NCBI RefSeq assembly: GCF_037126175.1
Contig: NZ_CP146986.1
Span: 1,950,501 to 2,014,500 of the forward strand
Source of the DNA: Pseudomonas sp. RSB 5.4
Lineage (GTDB): Bacteria; Pseudomonadota; Gammaproteobacteria; Pseudomonadales; Pseudomonadaceae
Reading direction: 5' to 3'
Length of the DNA: 64,000 nt
The first letter of the stretch is position 1. Every line of letters starts with the position of its first letter. The notes below the pieces were generated by a model. It saw only the letters and a program-made list of their open reading frames with translations, searched no databases and had not been told where the DNA came from. The position numbers and the translations under genes were made by a program. This document shows positions 51,001 through 58,583 of the stretch, in pieces.

Positions 51001-51645
51001 ATCGATGGTCACGATCAGCGGGTTGTCGTCAGGGTCGTCAATATGCTTTTGCTCGACATAGACCTCTTTCTCTACGCGGCCCCACGCCACTTTGACACGG
51101 TCGTTGATACGCATGAAGGGATACGGCAGGATCGTGATCGGCACACCCGCCGCGGCCTCCTCGGGGCCGACGCCGTTGTCGATGATGCTTTTGGGGATGT
51201 GGTAGCGCAGGTTCTGGTGGCCGGGCATTGACAGGTCGTCATCGAAGCCGCCGGGGCGATCCAGTTTGACCAAAAACCTTTGCAGCGGTGTTGACTCAGG
51301 TTCCTGAAACGGCCGGGTCACTCGATAAAAAACCGGATAGGCGTCCCCCCTGCGGATATGCCCCTCATCGATGACCCCTTTGACGATTTCGTTTTCATCT
51401 TCCGTCTCGATGTCTTTGCTCCAGACCCGCGTCTGCCGGTCGCCCCAGAACACCTCAAGCAGATCACCCGCCTTCATGACCAGCCAGGGAGAGACCAGAA
51501 ACTCGACGCCTCGCGCCACAGCGTCCACCGGCAAACCACCGTCATAGCCCTGCACGGGAGTCGTGGCTTTGGTGATCCTTATGGGCCTGAGCGCGCTCAC
51601 GCCTGGATCGGAAGACGTAGAGGCTGATGGTGATTGCGTTTTCAT
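48022..51645 (-). CDS. Large protein with Ig-like modules and nine RCC1-like repeats
   Basis: 1207 aa. The first about 780 residues contain roughly six similar modules, each with a core like LVMKAGDLLEVFWGD, MRINDRVKVAWGR, EQDVVALTWRG or RVGDSGEIRWIGG, which look like Ig-type beta domains. Residues about 810-1180 hold nine repeats of about 41 aa of the type YAFAALRANGAVVMWG, an RCC1-like beta-propeller series. There is no signal peptide, membrane helix or LPxTG-type anchor. In bacteria such repeats occur in secreted and surface proteins of plant-associated pseudomonads. Function and export route are unknown. A 26-bp perfect palindrome lies about 80 bp upstream of the start. Confidence 0.85.
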   Translation of the reverse strand: MKTQSPSASTSSDPGVSALRPIRITKATTPVQGYDGGLPVDAVARGVEFLVSPWLVMKAGDLLEVFWGDRQTRVWSKDIETEDENEIVKGVIDEGHIRRGDAYPVFYRVTRPFQEPESTPLQRFLVKLDRPGGFDDDLSMPGHQNLRYHIPKSIIDNGVGPEEAAAGVPITILPYPFMRINDRVKVAWGRVEKEVYVEQKHIDDPDDNPLIVTIDQALIVEAADSAGVMVMYQVIDECGNYPDPRSPWSAPNLVVVDLKGNRLDAPIVLEADPQTYEIDLDKLNDDDVNVLVNTPAGTFQEQDVVALTWRGINAEGASIDHGPVELPVTRVGVALMFTVPNDKVRAIAKGRASVSYILKRTGVADRPFKTVGISVMGETFRLPSPTVDEAPAGTLNPDERWATVRIPWFAGRAASDLLTLIWEATRPGGGIVYYEDPRPVGDVPEDEPVLRNVSNAEIQRFDGLKVSVFYTVANDDKATFNVRESLPFEMLVGEVQPLFVTPRVEEAVPGTSLIDPEAVPPLGCKLIVPYLQTLPEDLVNYRWRGTGGNGSTTGSLPLTTQTAGKEVPFTVPKQFVTNNLNRRIVIDYFIVRNGKTLGYSFPLTLRVGNALLDFDPPSIDDARGDQIDASAVPSVGATVRLAAAYGLRVGDSGEIRWIGGAGGGTAIVPFRVESGEAGRDKLVSVPQSVVLANVGREISLDCTVVRQPGGRQYSRVAVYDVRASLGTGRLLVMGARSRGNYQMYGGGTAWLTALDATTRQPVRAWWRYNGEEGEVSGTTFRDTRPDRLLHVRISDDQVTINPQNLCGNGNFISGQDANNAAFAARTERGALVAWGKPARGGDLGDSLPAIADAISLSACGYALAARQASGAVVAWGLRGMGGDVPEPISPLRDIVAVSGNGYAFVALRRDGSLVAWGDPGSGATLPEPIAGLRDVVKVIGSLYAFAALLSNGSVVAWGHQSFGGNVPEFIGKMTDIVDIVANAYAFAALRANGAVVMWGSSWYVSPLPTEIEMLTDITELTSTYRAFAARLSDNSVVAWGHGRWGASVPKPIAERTDIRTVTSCNDSFVALLESGRVVGWGNVAIPQRVAVLIDIVQVVCGGVAFAALRANGTVVAWGAADRGGEIPDAIAARLVNVRAIYGNTHAFAALTSSGEVVTWGRGPAGGDSDAVADQLNGKIFYEATALSRGLGMRETRLLEAAASEQTS

Positions 51646-51726
51646 ACAAGCAACTCCTCAAGTGACAGAAAGCCCCGGCCTGACGCCTTGGCGACCGCGC
51701 TATCCCATCACCCGATGCTGTCGGAC

Positions 51727-51752
51727 CGCTACTGTCAGATCTGACAGTAGCG
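51727..51752. promoter_or_regulatory. 26-bp perfect palindrome upstream of the RCC1-like gene
   Basis: CGCTACTGTCAGA followed by its exact reverse complement. It lies in the 241-bp divergent gap between the RCC1-like gene (minus) and sbcD (plus), at a distance suited to an operator for the former. No poly-T follows on either strand, so a terminator is unlikely. Confidence 0.55.
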
Positions 51753-51886
51753 ACAGACGGCATCGGCCATGACCTCCTGATCTTTCAAGCCTTTGGGCAA
51801 GTCCGCCCGTTTGCCAGTAAACTCCCCTCTCTTTAGCCGCCCATCATTTCCCCGCGGCCATCACTATTTCTGTAGCGGAGTCCACC

Positions 51887-53131
51887 TTGCGTCTGTTCCA
51901 CACCTCCGACTGGCACCTTGGGCAAAACCTGCACGGCCAGGAGCGCGATTTCGAGCATGCGTGCTTTCTCGAATGGCTGCTGCGCCAACTGCAACTGGCG
52001 CAGCCGGATGTGCTGCTGATTGCCGGGGACATCTTTGACACGGTCAATCCGCCGGTCAAAGCCCAGGAACGCCTTTACGACTTCATCGTCAGCGCCCACG
52101 AGCAGCAACCGTTGCTGACCATCGTGATGATTGCCGGCAACCACGATTCCGGCTCGCGCATCGAGCTGCCGGCGCCGTTGATGCGCCGCTTGCGCACCCA
52201 TGCGCTGGGCCGGGTGTTGTGGCTGGATGACGGCCAGCTCGACGCCGAACGTCTGCTGCTGCCGCTGCCGAATGCCCAAGGCGAGATCGCCGCGTGGTGC
52301 CTGGCGCTGCCGTTCCTGCGTCCGGCGGAAGTGACTGGCGCGCATCTGGGCGACAATTATTTGCGTGGCATCGGTCAGGTGCATGAATGGCTGATCGAAG
52401 CGGCGAATGCCAAGCGCCAACCGGGTCAGGCCTTGGTCGCCATCAGCCATGCGCACATGGCTGGCGGCTCGGTTTCGGAAGACTCCGAGCGCAGCCTGAT
52501 CATCGGTAACGCCGAAGCGCTGCCCGCCAGCCTGTTCGGGCCGAGCATCAGTTACGTCGCCCTCGGTCATTTGCACAAGCCGCAGAAGGTCAACGGTGAA
52601 GAGCGCATTCGCTACAGCGGCTCGCCGATTCCGTTGTCGTTCTCGGAGATCGGTTATCAGCACCAGATTCTCGACATCATCCTCGACGGCGAAACCCTGG
52701 TCAGCGTTGAGCCGAAACTGATCCCAAGGTCGGTCAACCTGCAACGCATCGGCCCGGCGCCGCTGGCGGAGATTCTGCTGCAAATGGCCGACCTGCCGAA
52801 TATTGATCTGCTCGCTGAAACCCAGCGCCAGCCATGGCTGGAGGTGCGCGTGACCCTCGACGAGCCCCAGCCGGATCTGCGCCATCAGGTGGAAAACGCC
52901 CTGCAAGGCAAAGCCGTGCGCCTGGTGCGGATTGCCGCCGAATACGCCGGCAATCGCGGTGCTGACGGTGCCGAAGAAGGCAGCGCATTGATCGAACTCG
53001 ATCAACTCACCCCGCAGGAACTGTTCAGTCGCGCCTGGCTCGACAATTACGGCAACGAGGTCGATGAACAGACGCTCAAGGACTTCGCCGAACTGCTGCA
53101 AGACGTGCAACTGGAGGGCGAGCAGCCATGA
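51887..53131 (+). CDS. sbcD: SbcCD nuclease subunit SbcD
   Basis: 414 aa, a calcineurin-like metallophosphoesterase. All metal-site motifs are present: HTSDWHLGQ, AGDIFDTVNPP, IAGNHDSGS, SHAHMAGG and LGHLHKPQ. With SbcC it forms the Mre11-Rad50-type complex that cuts hairpins and protein-blocked DNA ends. Translation starts at TTG, with GGAG upstream; no better start is near. The stop overlaps sbcC by ATGA, so the subunits are made together. The enzyme is relevant here because the genome is rich in REP hairpins that are its natural substrate. Confidence 0.95.
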   Translation: MRLFHTSDWHLGQNLHGQERDFEHACFLEWLLRQLQLAQPDVLLIAGDIFDTVNPPVKAQERLYDFIVSAHEQQPLLTIVMIAGNHDSGSRIELPAPLMRRLRTHALGRVLWLDDGQLDAERLLLPLPNAQGEIAAWCLALPFLRPAEVTGAHLGDNYLRGIGQVHEWLIEAANAKRQPGQALVAISHAHMAGGSVSEDSERSLIIGNAEALPASLFGPSISYVALGHLHKPQKVNGEERIRYSGSPIPLSFSEIGYQHQILDIILDGETLVSVEPKLIPRSVNLQRIGPAPLAEILLQMADLPNIDLLAETQRQPWLEVRVTLDEPQPDLRHQVENALQGKAVRLVRIAAEYAGNRGADGAEEGSALIELDQLTPQELFSRAWLDNYGNEVDEQTLKDFAELLQDVQLEGEQP

Positions 53132-56100
53132 AAATTCTCGCCATTCGCTTGAAGAACCTCGCCTCGCTGGCCGGGCCGTTCGAGATTGATTTCACCGCCG
53201 AACCGCTGGCCAGTGCCGGGTTGTTCGCGATCACCGGGCCGACTGGCGCGGGTAAAAGTACCCTGCTCGACGCGCTGTGCCTGGCGCTGTTCGGTGCGGT
53301 CCCGCGCCTGAACAACACCGGTCGCGACGCCAAGGTGCCGGACGCTGACGGTGAAATCGCCACCGGCGACCCGCGCACCTTGCTGCGGCGCGGCACCGGC
53401 GAAGGGTATGCCGAGGTGGATTTTGTTGGCGTCGATGGCCGCCGTTACCGTGCGCGCTGGGAAGCCAACCGCGCCCGGGAAAAGGCTGGAGGCAAGTTGC
53501 AGGCCAGCCGTCAGAGCCTGCGTGACATCGATCAGGATCAACTGCTCGCCAGCCAGAAAGGCGAATACAAGACCCAACTCGAAGCCGCACTCGGTCTGAA
53601 CTTCGAACAGTTCACCCGCGCCGTGCTGCTGGCCCAGAGCGAGTTCAGTGCGTTTCTCAAGGCTGACGACAACGACCGCAGCGAACTGCTGGAAAAACTC
53701 ACCGACACCGCGCTCTACACCCGTCTCGGCCGCCGTGCCTTCGACAAGACCAAAGAGGCCCGCGAAGCGCACAAGCTGCTGCAGGATCAAGCCACCGGCG
53801 TTACCCCGCTCGCCCCCGAAGCCCGGGCCGAACTGGATGAGCGTTTCAACGCTGCCCAGCAACAGCTGAAGTTGCAGCAGGCGCAACTCAAGCAACTGGA
53901 ACAACAGCACAGCTGGCTCAAGGATTTGCGCCAGTTGCAGGACGCGCAGCAAGCGGCTGCCGAACAACTGCACAGTGCGCAGCAACAGTGGGAAAGCCTG
54001 GCCGGCGAGCGCCTGAAGCTGACGCGCCTGGAACAACTCGCCCCGCAACGGCACCAATTCGCGCGCAAGACTGAACTCGATGCGCAGCTGACGCCGCTGG
54101 CCGCACAAATTGCCGCGCACACCGAGCAACACGGCGAACTCAATGAGCGTCAGACGCAACTGGAGCAGGCGCTCGATGCGGCAAAAATCGCCCTGACCGA
54201 AGCGCAGCAACGGCACAGCGAAAGCGCCCCGCTGCTGCGTCAGGCTTTCGAAGAGCAGAGCACCCTCGCCCGCCTCGCCAAAGACACCGCCCTCAGCGCC
54301 GACGCGCGCCAAGCCGCCGAGCAGGCCTGCACGCAAGGCCAGAGCACCATTCAAGCCTTGCAGGAAAAACAGGCTGAAGTTGCTCAACGCCTGCAAAAAA
54401 TGGCCGCCGAGCTCGAACAAAGCGCTCATCTGGCACCACTCAGCGATGCATGGAATGCCTACCGCGATCGCCTGCAACAGTTGATGCTGATCGGCAATCG
54501 ACTGAACAAAGGGCAAGCCGAACTGGCGACCCTCGAACAGAATGCCGCGCACAGCGCCGAAGCGCTGGCCACGCAAAAGCAGCAACTGGAAGTGCTGTTC
54601 AAAGAGGCCGGCGCCGAGCCGGATGCCGTCGCCGAGCAGATCGGCATCCTCGGCACTCTGTTGCAGGACAATCGCAAACAACTGCGCGCCATCGAAGACC
54701 TGACGCGGCTTTGGGCCAGTCAGCAGGAGCTGGAAAAACGCGACGCCGAGCTGCAACAGCGCCTGCTCGATGCACAGCAGGAACGCGAGCGCCTGACCCA
54801 GGATGGGGTGAAAAGCAAAGCCGAACTGAGCGTCGCCGAGCAAACCCTCAACGTCACCCGTGAACTGCTCGAACGCCAGCGTTTGGCGCGCAGTGCCAGT
54901 GTCGAAGAGTTGCGCGCGCAGTTGCAGGATGATCAGCCGTGCCCGGTCTGTGGCAGCAACGAGCATCCGTATCATCAGCCGGAAGCGCTGCTGCAAAGCC
55001 TCGGCCGACATGATGAATCCGAGCAGGCCAGCGCGCAGCAAGCGGTGGATCAGCTCAAGGAAAAACTCACCGACTTGCGCGCTGAAGTCGGCGGCGTGAT
55101 CGCCCGGCAGAAAGAGCTGTTGCAACAGCAGGAACAATTGAGCGCCCAGCTTCAGGCCTTGGCACCGAGCCTTGAGGCACATCCGCTGGCGCCACAGTTG
55201 CTGAATCAGGACGCCGATAAACGCGACGCCTGGCTGGCCCGGCAAACCGCTCAGTTGAACCAGAGCATCACTCAGGACGAGCAACGCCAGAGCGCCCTGC
55301 TCACCCTGCAACAGGATGCGGCGCGCCTGACCCAGCAACTGCGCAACGCCGAAACCGCGCATCAGCAAGCGGCGCAGCACTTGAGCAACCAACAACGCGA
55401 ACTGAGCAGCGACCGTCAGCGTCTCGACGAAGAGCTCAGTGCGTTCGCCAGCCTGCTGCCGGCCGACACCCTCGAAGCTTTGCGCATCGAGCCGGCGGCA
55501 ACCTTCATGCAGCTGGATCGGCAAATCGCCGAGCGTCTGGCGCAAGTCGAGCAGCAAAAGGAAGAGTTGGCCGAACAGCAACAACGCCAGCAAACCCTGG
55601 AGAAAGAACAGGATCGCCAGCACAGCCGCGTCCAGCAACTGCAAAGCGCCGAGCAGCAATTCAGCACGCTGGCGGCGCAACAACAGGCCTGTCAGGCGCA
55701 ACTGGCGCAACTGTTGGGCGAACACAGCAGCGCCGAGCATTGGCAGCAGCAACTGGAACAGGCCGTGGAGCAGGCGCGCAACGCCGAAACCAGCACCGCT
55801 TCGGAACTGCAGAACGTACGCACCCAACTTGTGCAGATCAGCGCCGAACTCAAGGCGCAGCAGGAACGCTTGCAGGCGCTGCAAAGCGAAGACGGCGAAC
55901 TGACGCAGAAGATTGCCGACTGGCGCGCGCACCATCCGGAGCTGGATGACGGCGGCCTCGAAGACTTGCTGTGCGTCGATGAGGCGCAGCTCAGCGAACT
56001 GCGCCAGCGCTTGCAGCACAATGAAAAAGCCATCGAACAGGCCAAGGTGCTGCTGCAAGAACGTGACCAGCGCCTGGCCGATCATCAGGCGCAGCACAAC

Positions 56101-56769
56101 GGCAACCTCGATGCCGAACAACTCGCCGGCGCCCTCGCCGACCTGCAACAGCAGTTCAACCTCAGCGAGCAACAGTGCGCCGAACTGCGCGCCGAACAGG
56201 CTGAAGATCAGCGCCGGCAAAACGCCAACCAAGCGCTGGCGCAGCAGATCGCCGACGCCTATGCCGAGTATCAGCGCTGGGCGCGCCTCAATGCCTTGAT
56301 CGGCTCGGCCACCGGCGACACCTTCCGCAAGATCGCCCAGGCCTACAACCTCGACTTGCTGGTGCATCACGCCAATGTGCAGTTGCGCCAACTGGTCAAG
56401 CGCTACCGACTCAAACGCGGCGGCAGCATGCTCGGCCTGCTGGTGATGGATACCGAAATGGGCGACGAATTGCGCTCGGTGCATTCGCTGTCCGGTGGCG
56501 AGACGTTCTTGGTGTCGCTGGCTCTGGCGCTGGGGCTGGCATCGATGGCCTCGAGCACGCTGAAAATCGAATCGCTGTTCATCGACGAAGGCTTCGGCAG
56601 CCTCGACCCGGAGTCGCTGCAACTGGCCATGGACGCACTCGACGGCTTGCAGGCGCAGGGGCGCAAGGTCGCGGTGATTTCCCACGTCCAGGAAATGCAC
56701 GAACGGATTCCGGTGCAGATTCAGGTGCAACGCCAAGGCAACGGCTTGAGCACGCTGGAGGTGAAATGA
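53128..56769 (+). CDS. sbcC: SbcCD nuclease subunit SbcC
   Basis: 1213 aa, an SMC/Rad50-like ATPase. The Walker A is TGPTGAGKSTLLDAL near residue 35; two long coiled coils rich in Gln/Glu/Leu flank a zinc hook CPVC near residue 605; the C-terminal half has the ABC signature VHSLSGGETFLVSLALALG, and Walker B with D-loop LFIDEGFGSLDPE. It is complete and of normal length for Pseudomonas. The hook dimerises two complexes and tethers DNA ends. Overlaps sbcD and the following GST gene by four bases each. Confidence 0.96.
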   Translation: MKILAIRLKNLASLAGPFEIDFTAEPLASAGLFAITGPTGAGKSTLLDALCLALFGAVPRLNNTGRDAKVPDADGEIATGDPRTLLRRGTGEGYAEVDFVGVDGRRYRARWEANRAREKAGGKLQASRQSLRDIDQDQLLASQKGEYKTQLEAALGLNFEQFTRAVLLAQSEFSAFLKADDNDRSELLEKLTDTALYTRLGRRAFDKTKEAREAHKLLQDQATGVTPLAPEARAELDERFNAAQQQLKLQQAQLKQLEQQHSWLKDLRQLQDAQQAAAEQLHSAQQQWESLAGERLKLTRLEQLAPQRHQFARKTELDAQLTPLAAQIAAHTEQHGELNERQTQLEQALDAAKIALTEAQQRHSESAPLLRQAFEEQSTLARLAKDTALSADARQAAEQACTQGQSTIQALQEKQAEVAQRLQKMAAELEQSAHLAPLSDAWNAYRDRLQQLMLIGNRLNKGQAELATLEQNAAHSAEALATQKQQLEVLFKEAGAEPDAVAEQIGILGTLLQDNRKQLRAIEDLTRLWASQQELEKRDAELQQRLLDAQQERERLTQDGVKSKAELSVAEQTLNVTRELLERQRLARSASVEELRAQLQDDQPCPVCGSNEHPYHQPEALLQSLGRHDESEQASAQQAVDQLKEKLTDLRAEVGGVIARQKELLQQQEQLSAQLQALAPSLEAHPLAPQLLNQDADKRDAWLARQTAQLNQSITQDEQRQSALLTLQQDAARLTQQLRNAETAHQQAAQHLSNQQRELSSDRQRLDEELSAFASLLPADTLEALRIEPAATFMQLDRQIAERLAQVEQQKEELAEQQQRQQTLEKEQDRQHSRVQQLQSAEQQFSTLAAQQQACQAQLAQLLGEHSSAEHWQQQLEQAVEQARNAETSTASELQNVRTQLVQISAELKAQQERLQALQSEDGELTQKIADWRAHHPELDDGGLEDLLCVDEAQLSELRQRLQHNEKAIEQAKVLLQERDQRLADHQAQHNGNLDAEQLAGALADLQQQFNLSEQQCAELRAEQAEDQRRQNANQALAQQIADAYAEYQRWARLNALIGSATGDTFRKIAQAYNLDLLVHHANVQLRQLVKRYRLKRGGSMLGLLVMDTEMGDELRSVHSLSGGETFLVSLALALGLASMASSTLKIESLFIDEGFGSLDPESLQLAMDALDGLQAQGRKVAVISHVQEMHERIPVQIQVQRQGNGLSTLEVK

Positions 56770-57350
56770 ACACACTGTATTCGTTCCGCCGCTGCCCCTA
56801 TGCGATGCGCGCGCGAATGGCCCTGCGTTATTCGGGCGTGCCGGTGGAGATCGTCGAAGTCAGCCTCAAGGCCAAACCGGCCGCGATGCTGGCGATCTCG
56901 CCCAAGGGCACGGTGCCGGTGCTGGATGCGGAGGGTCGGGTGATCGATGAGAGCCTGGAGATCATGCGCTGGGCGTTGGCACAGAATGATCCTGACAACT
57001 GGTTGCTCGGCGGTGATTCACGGATTGCCGAATTGATCGAAGCCAATGATCAGGTGTTCAAGGTGCATTTGAACCGTTACAAGTACGCCGAACGCTATCC
57101 CGAACAACCGATGGAGGTTTATCGGGCTGAGGGCGTGTTGTTTTTGCAGAGGCTGGATGGGTTGCTTGAAGGTCGGGATTATTTGCTGAGTGATCATCCG
57201 TGTCTTGCGGATATCGCGCTGCTGCCGTTCGTTCGGCAGTTTGCGCATGTGGATCGCGAGTGGTTTGCGCAGACGCCTTATGTGCGGTTGCAGGTGTGGT
57301 TGCAGGGCTTTCTTGAGTCCGAGCTGTTCACGGCGATCATGAAGAAGTAA
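56766..57350 (+). CDS. Glutathione S-transferase-like protein
   Basis: 194 aa. Residues 1-75 are a thioredoxin-like GST N-terminal domain with CPYAMRARMALRYSG (Cys9 at the active site position) and KGTVPVLDAEGRVIDESLEIMRW, including the cis-Pro and the glutathione-binding ES pair. The remainder is an all-helical C-terminal domain with LADIALLPFVRQFAHVD. The Cys-type active site points to omega/glutaredoxin-like reductive chemistry. Third gene in the sbcDC operon by a four-base overlap, although the functional link is not obvious. Confidence 0.88.
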   Translation: MNTLYSFRRCPYAMRARMALRYSGVPVEIVEVSLKAKPAAMLAISPKGTVPVLDAEGRVIDESLEIMRWALAQNDPDNWLLGGDSRIAELIEANDQVFKVHLNRYKYAERYPEQPMEVYRAEGVLFLQRLDGLLEGRDYLLSDHPCLADIALLPFVRQFAHVDREWFAQTPYVRLQVWLQGFLESELFTAIMKK

Positions 57351-57374
57351 CCCGAACTCCTGGTACCGAACTCC

Positions 57375-57510
57375 TTGTGGCGAGGGGATTCATCCCCGAT
57401 GGGCGGCGAAGCTGCCCTGAAATCAGACACCTCGGTGTATCAGAATAATCCGGTTCGCCGGGACTGGGGCCGCTTCGCGGCCCATCGGGGATGAATCCCC
57501 TCGCCACAAT
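57375..57510. repeat. Long REP doublet
   Basis: TTGTGGCGAGGGGATTCATC and its complement at the outer ends, GC-rich inner arms (GGGCGGCGAAGC / GCCGCTTCGCGGCCC), between convergent genes. Confidence 0.88.
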
Positions 57511-57522
57511 GGTTCGCTCAGT

Positions 57523-57780
57523 CTAAGCCAGCACGGCGCACATGCCGAGTGCCATGCAATCCACTTCGAAGGGGCCGAGAAAATCGGCCGAGACTTTTAC
57601 CGGTGGGTTGCCGGCCATCAGCCCCAGGGTATTTGCCCGTTCGATGTTGTGCGCAATGCTGTGATTAGCCTCTATGGCCCGTGCCAGCGCGCCGACCGAG
57701 CCTTGGCCGAAGCCGAGCAACGCCGCGCCATTGGTCATCAGTGCCAGCCCGGCGATGACCCAGAGTCTGTAGCCTTTCAT
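57523..57780 (-). CDS. Small exported or membrane protein, unknown
   Basis: 85 aa with one N-terminal hydrophobic segment (YRLWVIAGLALMTNGAALLGFG), either a signal anchor or signal peptide, and a C-terminal part ending in FEVDCMALGMCAVLA that is again hydrophobic with two Cys. It overlaps the preceding small gene by ATGA, so the two form a mini-operon. No family recognised. Confidence 0.65.
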   Translation of the reverse strand: MKGYRLWVIAGLALMTNGAALLGFGQGSVGALARAIEANHSIAHNIERANTLGLMAGNPPVKVSADFLGPFEVDCMALGMCAVLA

Positions 57781-57986
57781 GCGCCGCCCACTCCTGCGAG
57801 TTCAGCACGATCAACCAACACGTCTGCGCGGTGTTCGAACTGGATGCCGGGGTGTGCGACCTGGATCGGGGCATCGAAGCTGTGTTGAGTCTGCGAGGCG
57901 AGGCTGACAAACAGCACCAAGGCCAGGTAAAGACCGATGGCCAGGTAGGCGCCGCGCTTGGCTGAAGTGATGATTGAACTGGCCAT
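57777..57986 (-). CDS. Small membrane protein, unknown
   Basis: 69 aa from MASSIITSAKRG, with a single membrane helix (YLAIGLYLALVLFVSLAS) followed by a short polar domain (QTQHSFDAPIQVAHPGIQFEH). A start six codons earlier is possible but lies next to a less suitable ribosome site. First gene of the two-gene unit; the partner overlap suggests that both products act together in the envelope. Confidence 0.62.
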   Translation of the reverse strand: MASSIITSAKRGAYLAIGLYLALVLFVSLASQTQHSFDAPIQVAHPGIQFEHRADVLVDRAELAGVGGA

Positions 57987-58149
57987 GATGTTCTCCGTGG
58001 GCATGTTTCAGTGCCGTCAGGATCAATCAAAAAAGCCGTGGTAACCACTCAGGGTTTGCCATAGTAAACATCAGCTTGGTTGATTATTCAGGCCTTCTAT
58101 CTCAGCGTTGGAGAAAACCTATCGAGCAGGTTTTTTCGATCACGCAAAT

Positions 58150-58222
58150 GTGTAGGAGCTGCCGAAGGCTGCGATCTTTTGACGTTGAAGATCAAAAGAT
58201 CGCAGCCTTCGGCAGCTCCTAC
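58150..58222. repeat. Inverted repeat of the TGTAGGAGCTGCCGAAGG family
   Basis: Near-perfect 31-bp arms around a 10-nt centre; the arms match those of the element at 31163, showing a dispersed family distinct from the GAGCAAGC REPs. Confidence 0.92.
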
Positions 58223-58246
58223 AGGGAGTTGTTCGAAGCGGGCATT

Positions 58247-58426
58247 TCAGTGTTGGGCTTTGTGATCCAGCGCGGCGTAGAAGTTGGCGCTCTGTTGCAG
58301 GTATTTCTGGGTGTAGCTCTGGGTGTGGGATTTTTTGCTGCTGACTTCAGCGTTGGCACTGGCTGGCAATGCAACGGTGGCAGAGATGGCGGAAGCGGCG
58401 ATAACGGAGAAGAGATTGAAGTTCAT
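58247..58426 (-). CDS. Very small exported protein (59 aa)
   Basis: MNFNLFSVIAASAISATVA followed by LPASANA gives a clear signal peptide; the mature part is only about 34 residues (EVSSKKSHTQSYTQKYL ... YAALDHKAQH), polar and rich in Gln/Ser/His. GAGGG lies upstream of the ATG. It resembles the short periplasmic proteins seen in many pseudomonads, whose roles are unknown. It would be missed by a 60-codon cut-off. Confidence 0.68.
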   Translation of the reverse strand: MNFNLFSVIAASAISATVALPASANAEVSSKKSHTQSYTQKYLQQSANFYAALDHKAQH

Positions 58427-58555
58427 GGCGGTAACCCTCGTGTTCGGTTGGCTTGCTTTGCCCGGTTGGGCCGTGAAGCAAACTTAACGCTCGAGGGTTG
58501 ATCGCTTGAAATGCTTTGTAGCATTACCGGATATCAGCGCGATTAATACAAAGAG

Positions 58556-58580
58556 ACAGGCCCCGCAAACCGGGGCCTGT
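58556..58580 (-). terminator. Terminator of the lactonase-like gene
   Basis: ACAGGCCCCG and CGGGGCCTGT form a 10-bp stem with a 5-nt loop, 4 bp after the stop; a moderate T-rich stretch follows on the minus strand. Confidence 0.8.
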
Positions 58581-58583
58581 GGC

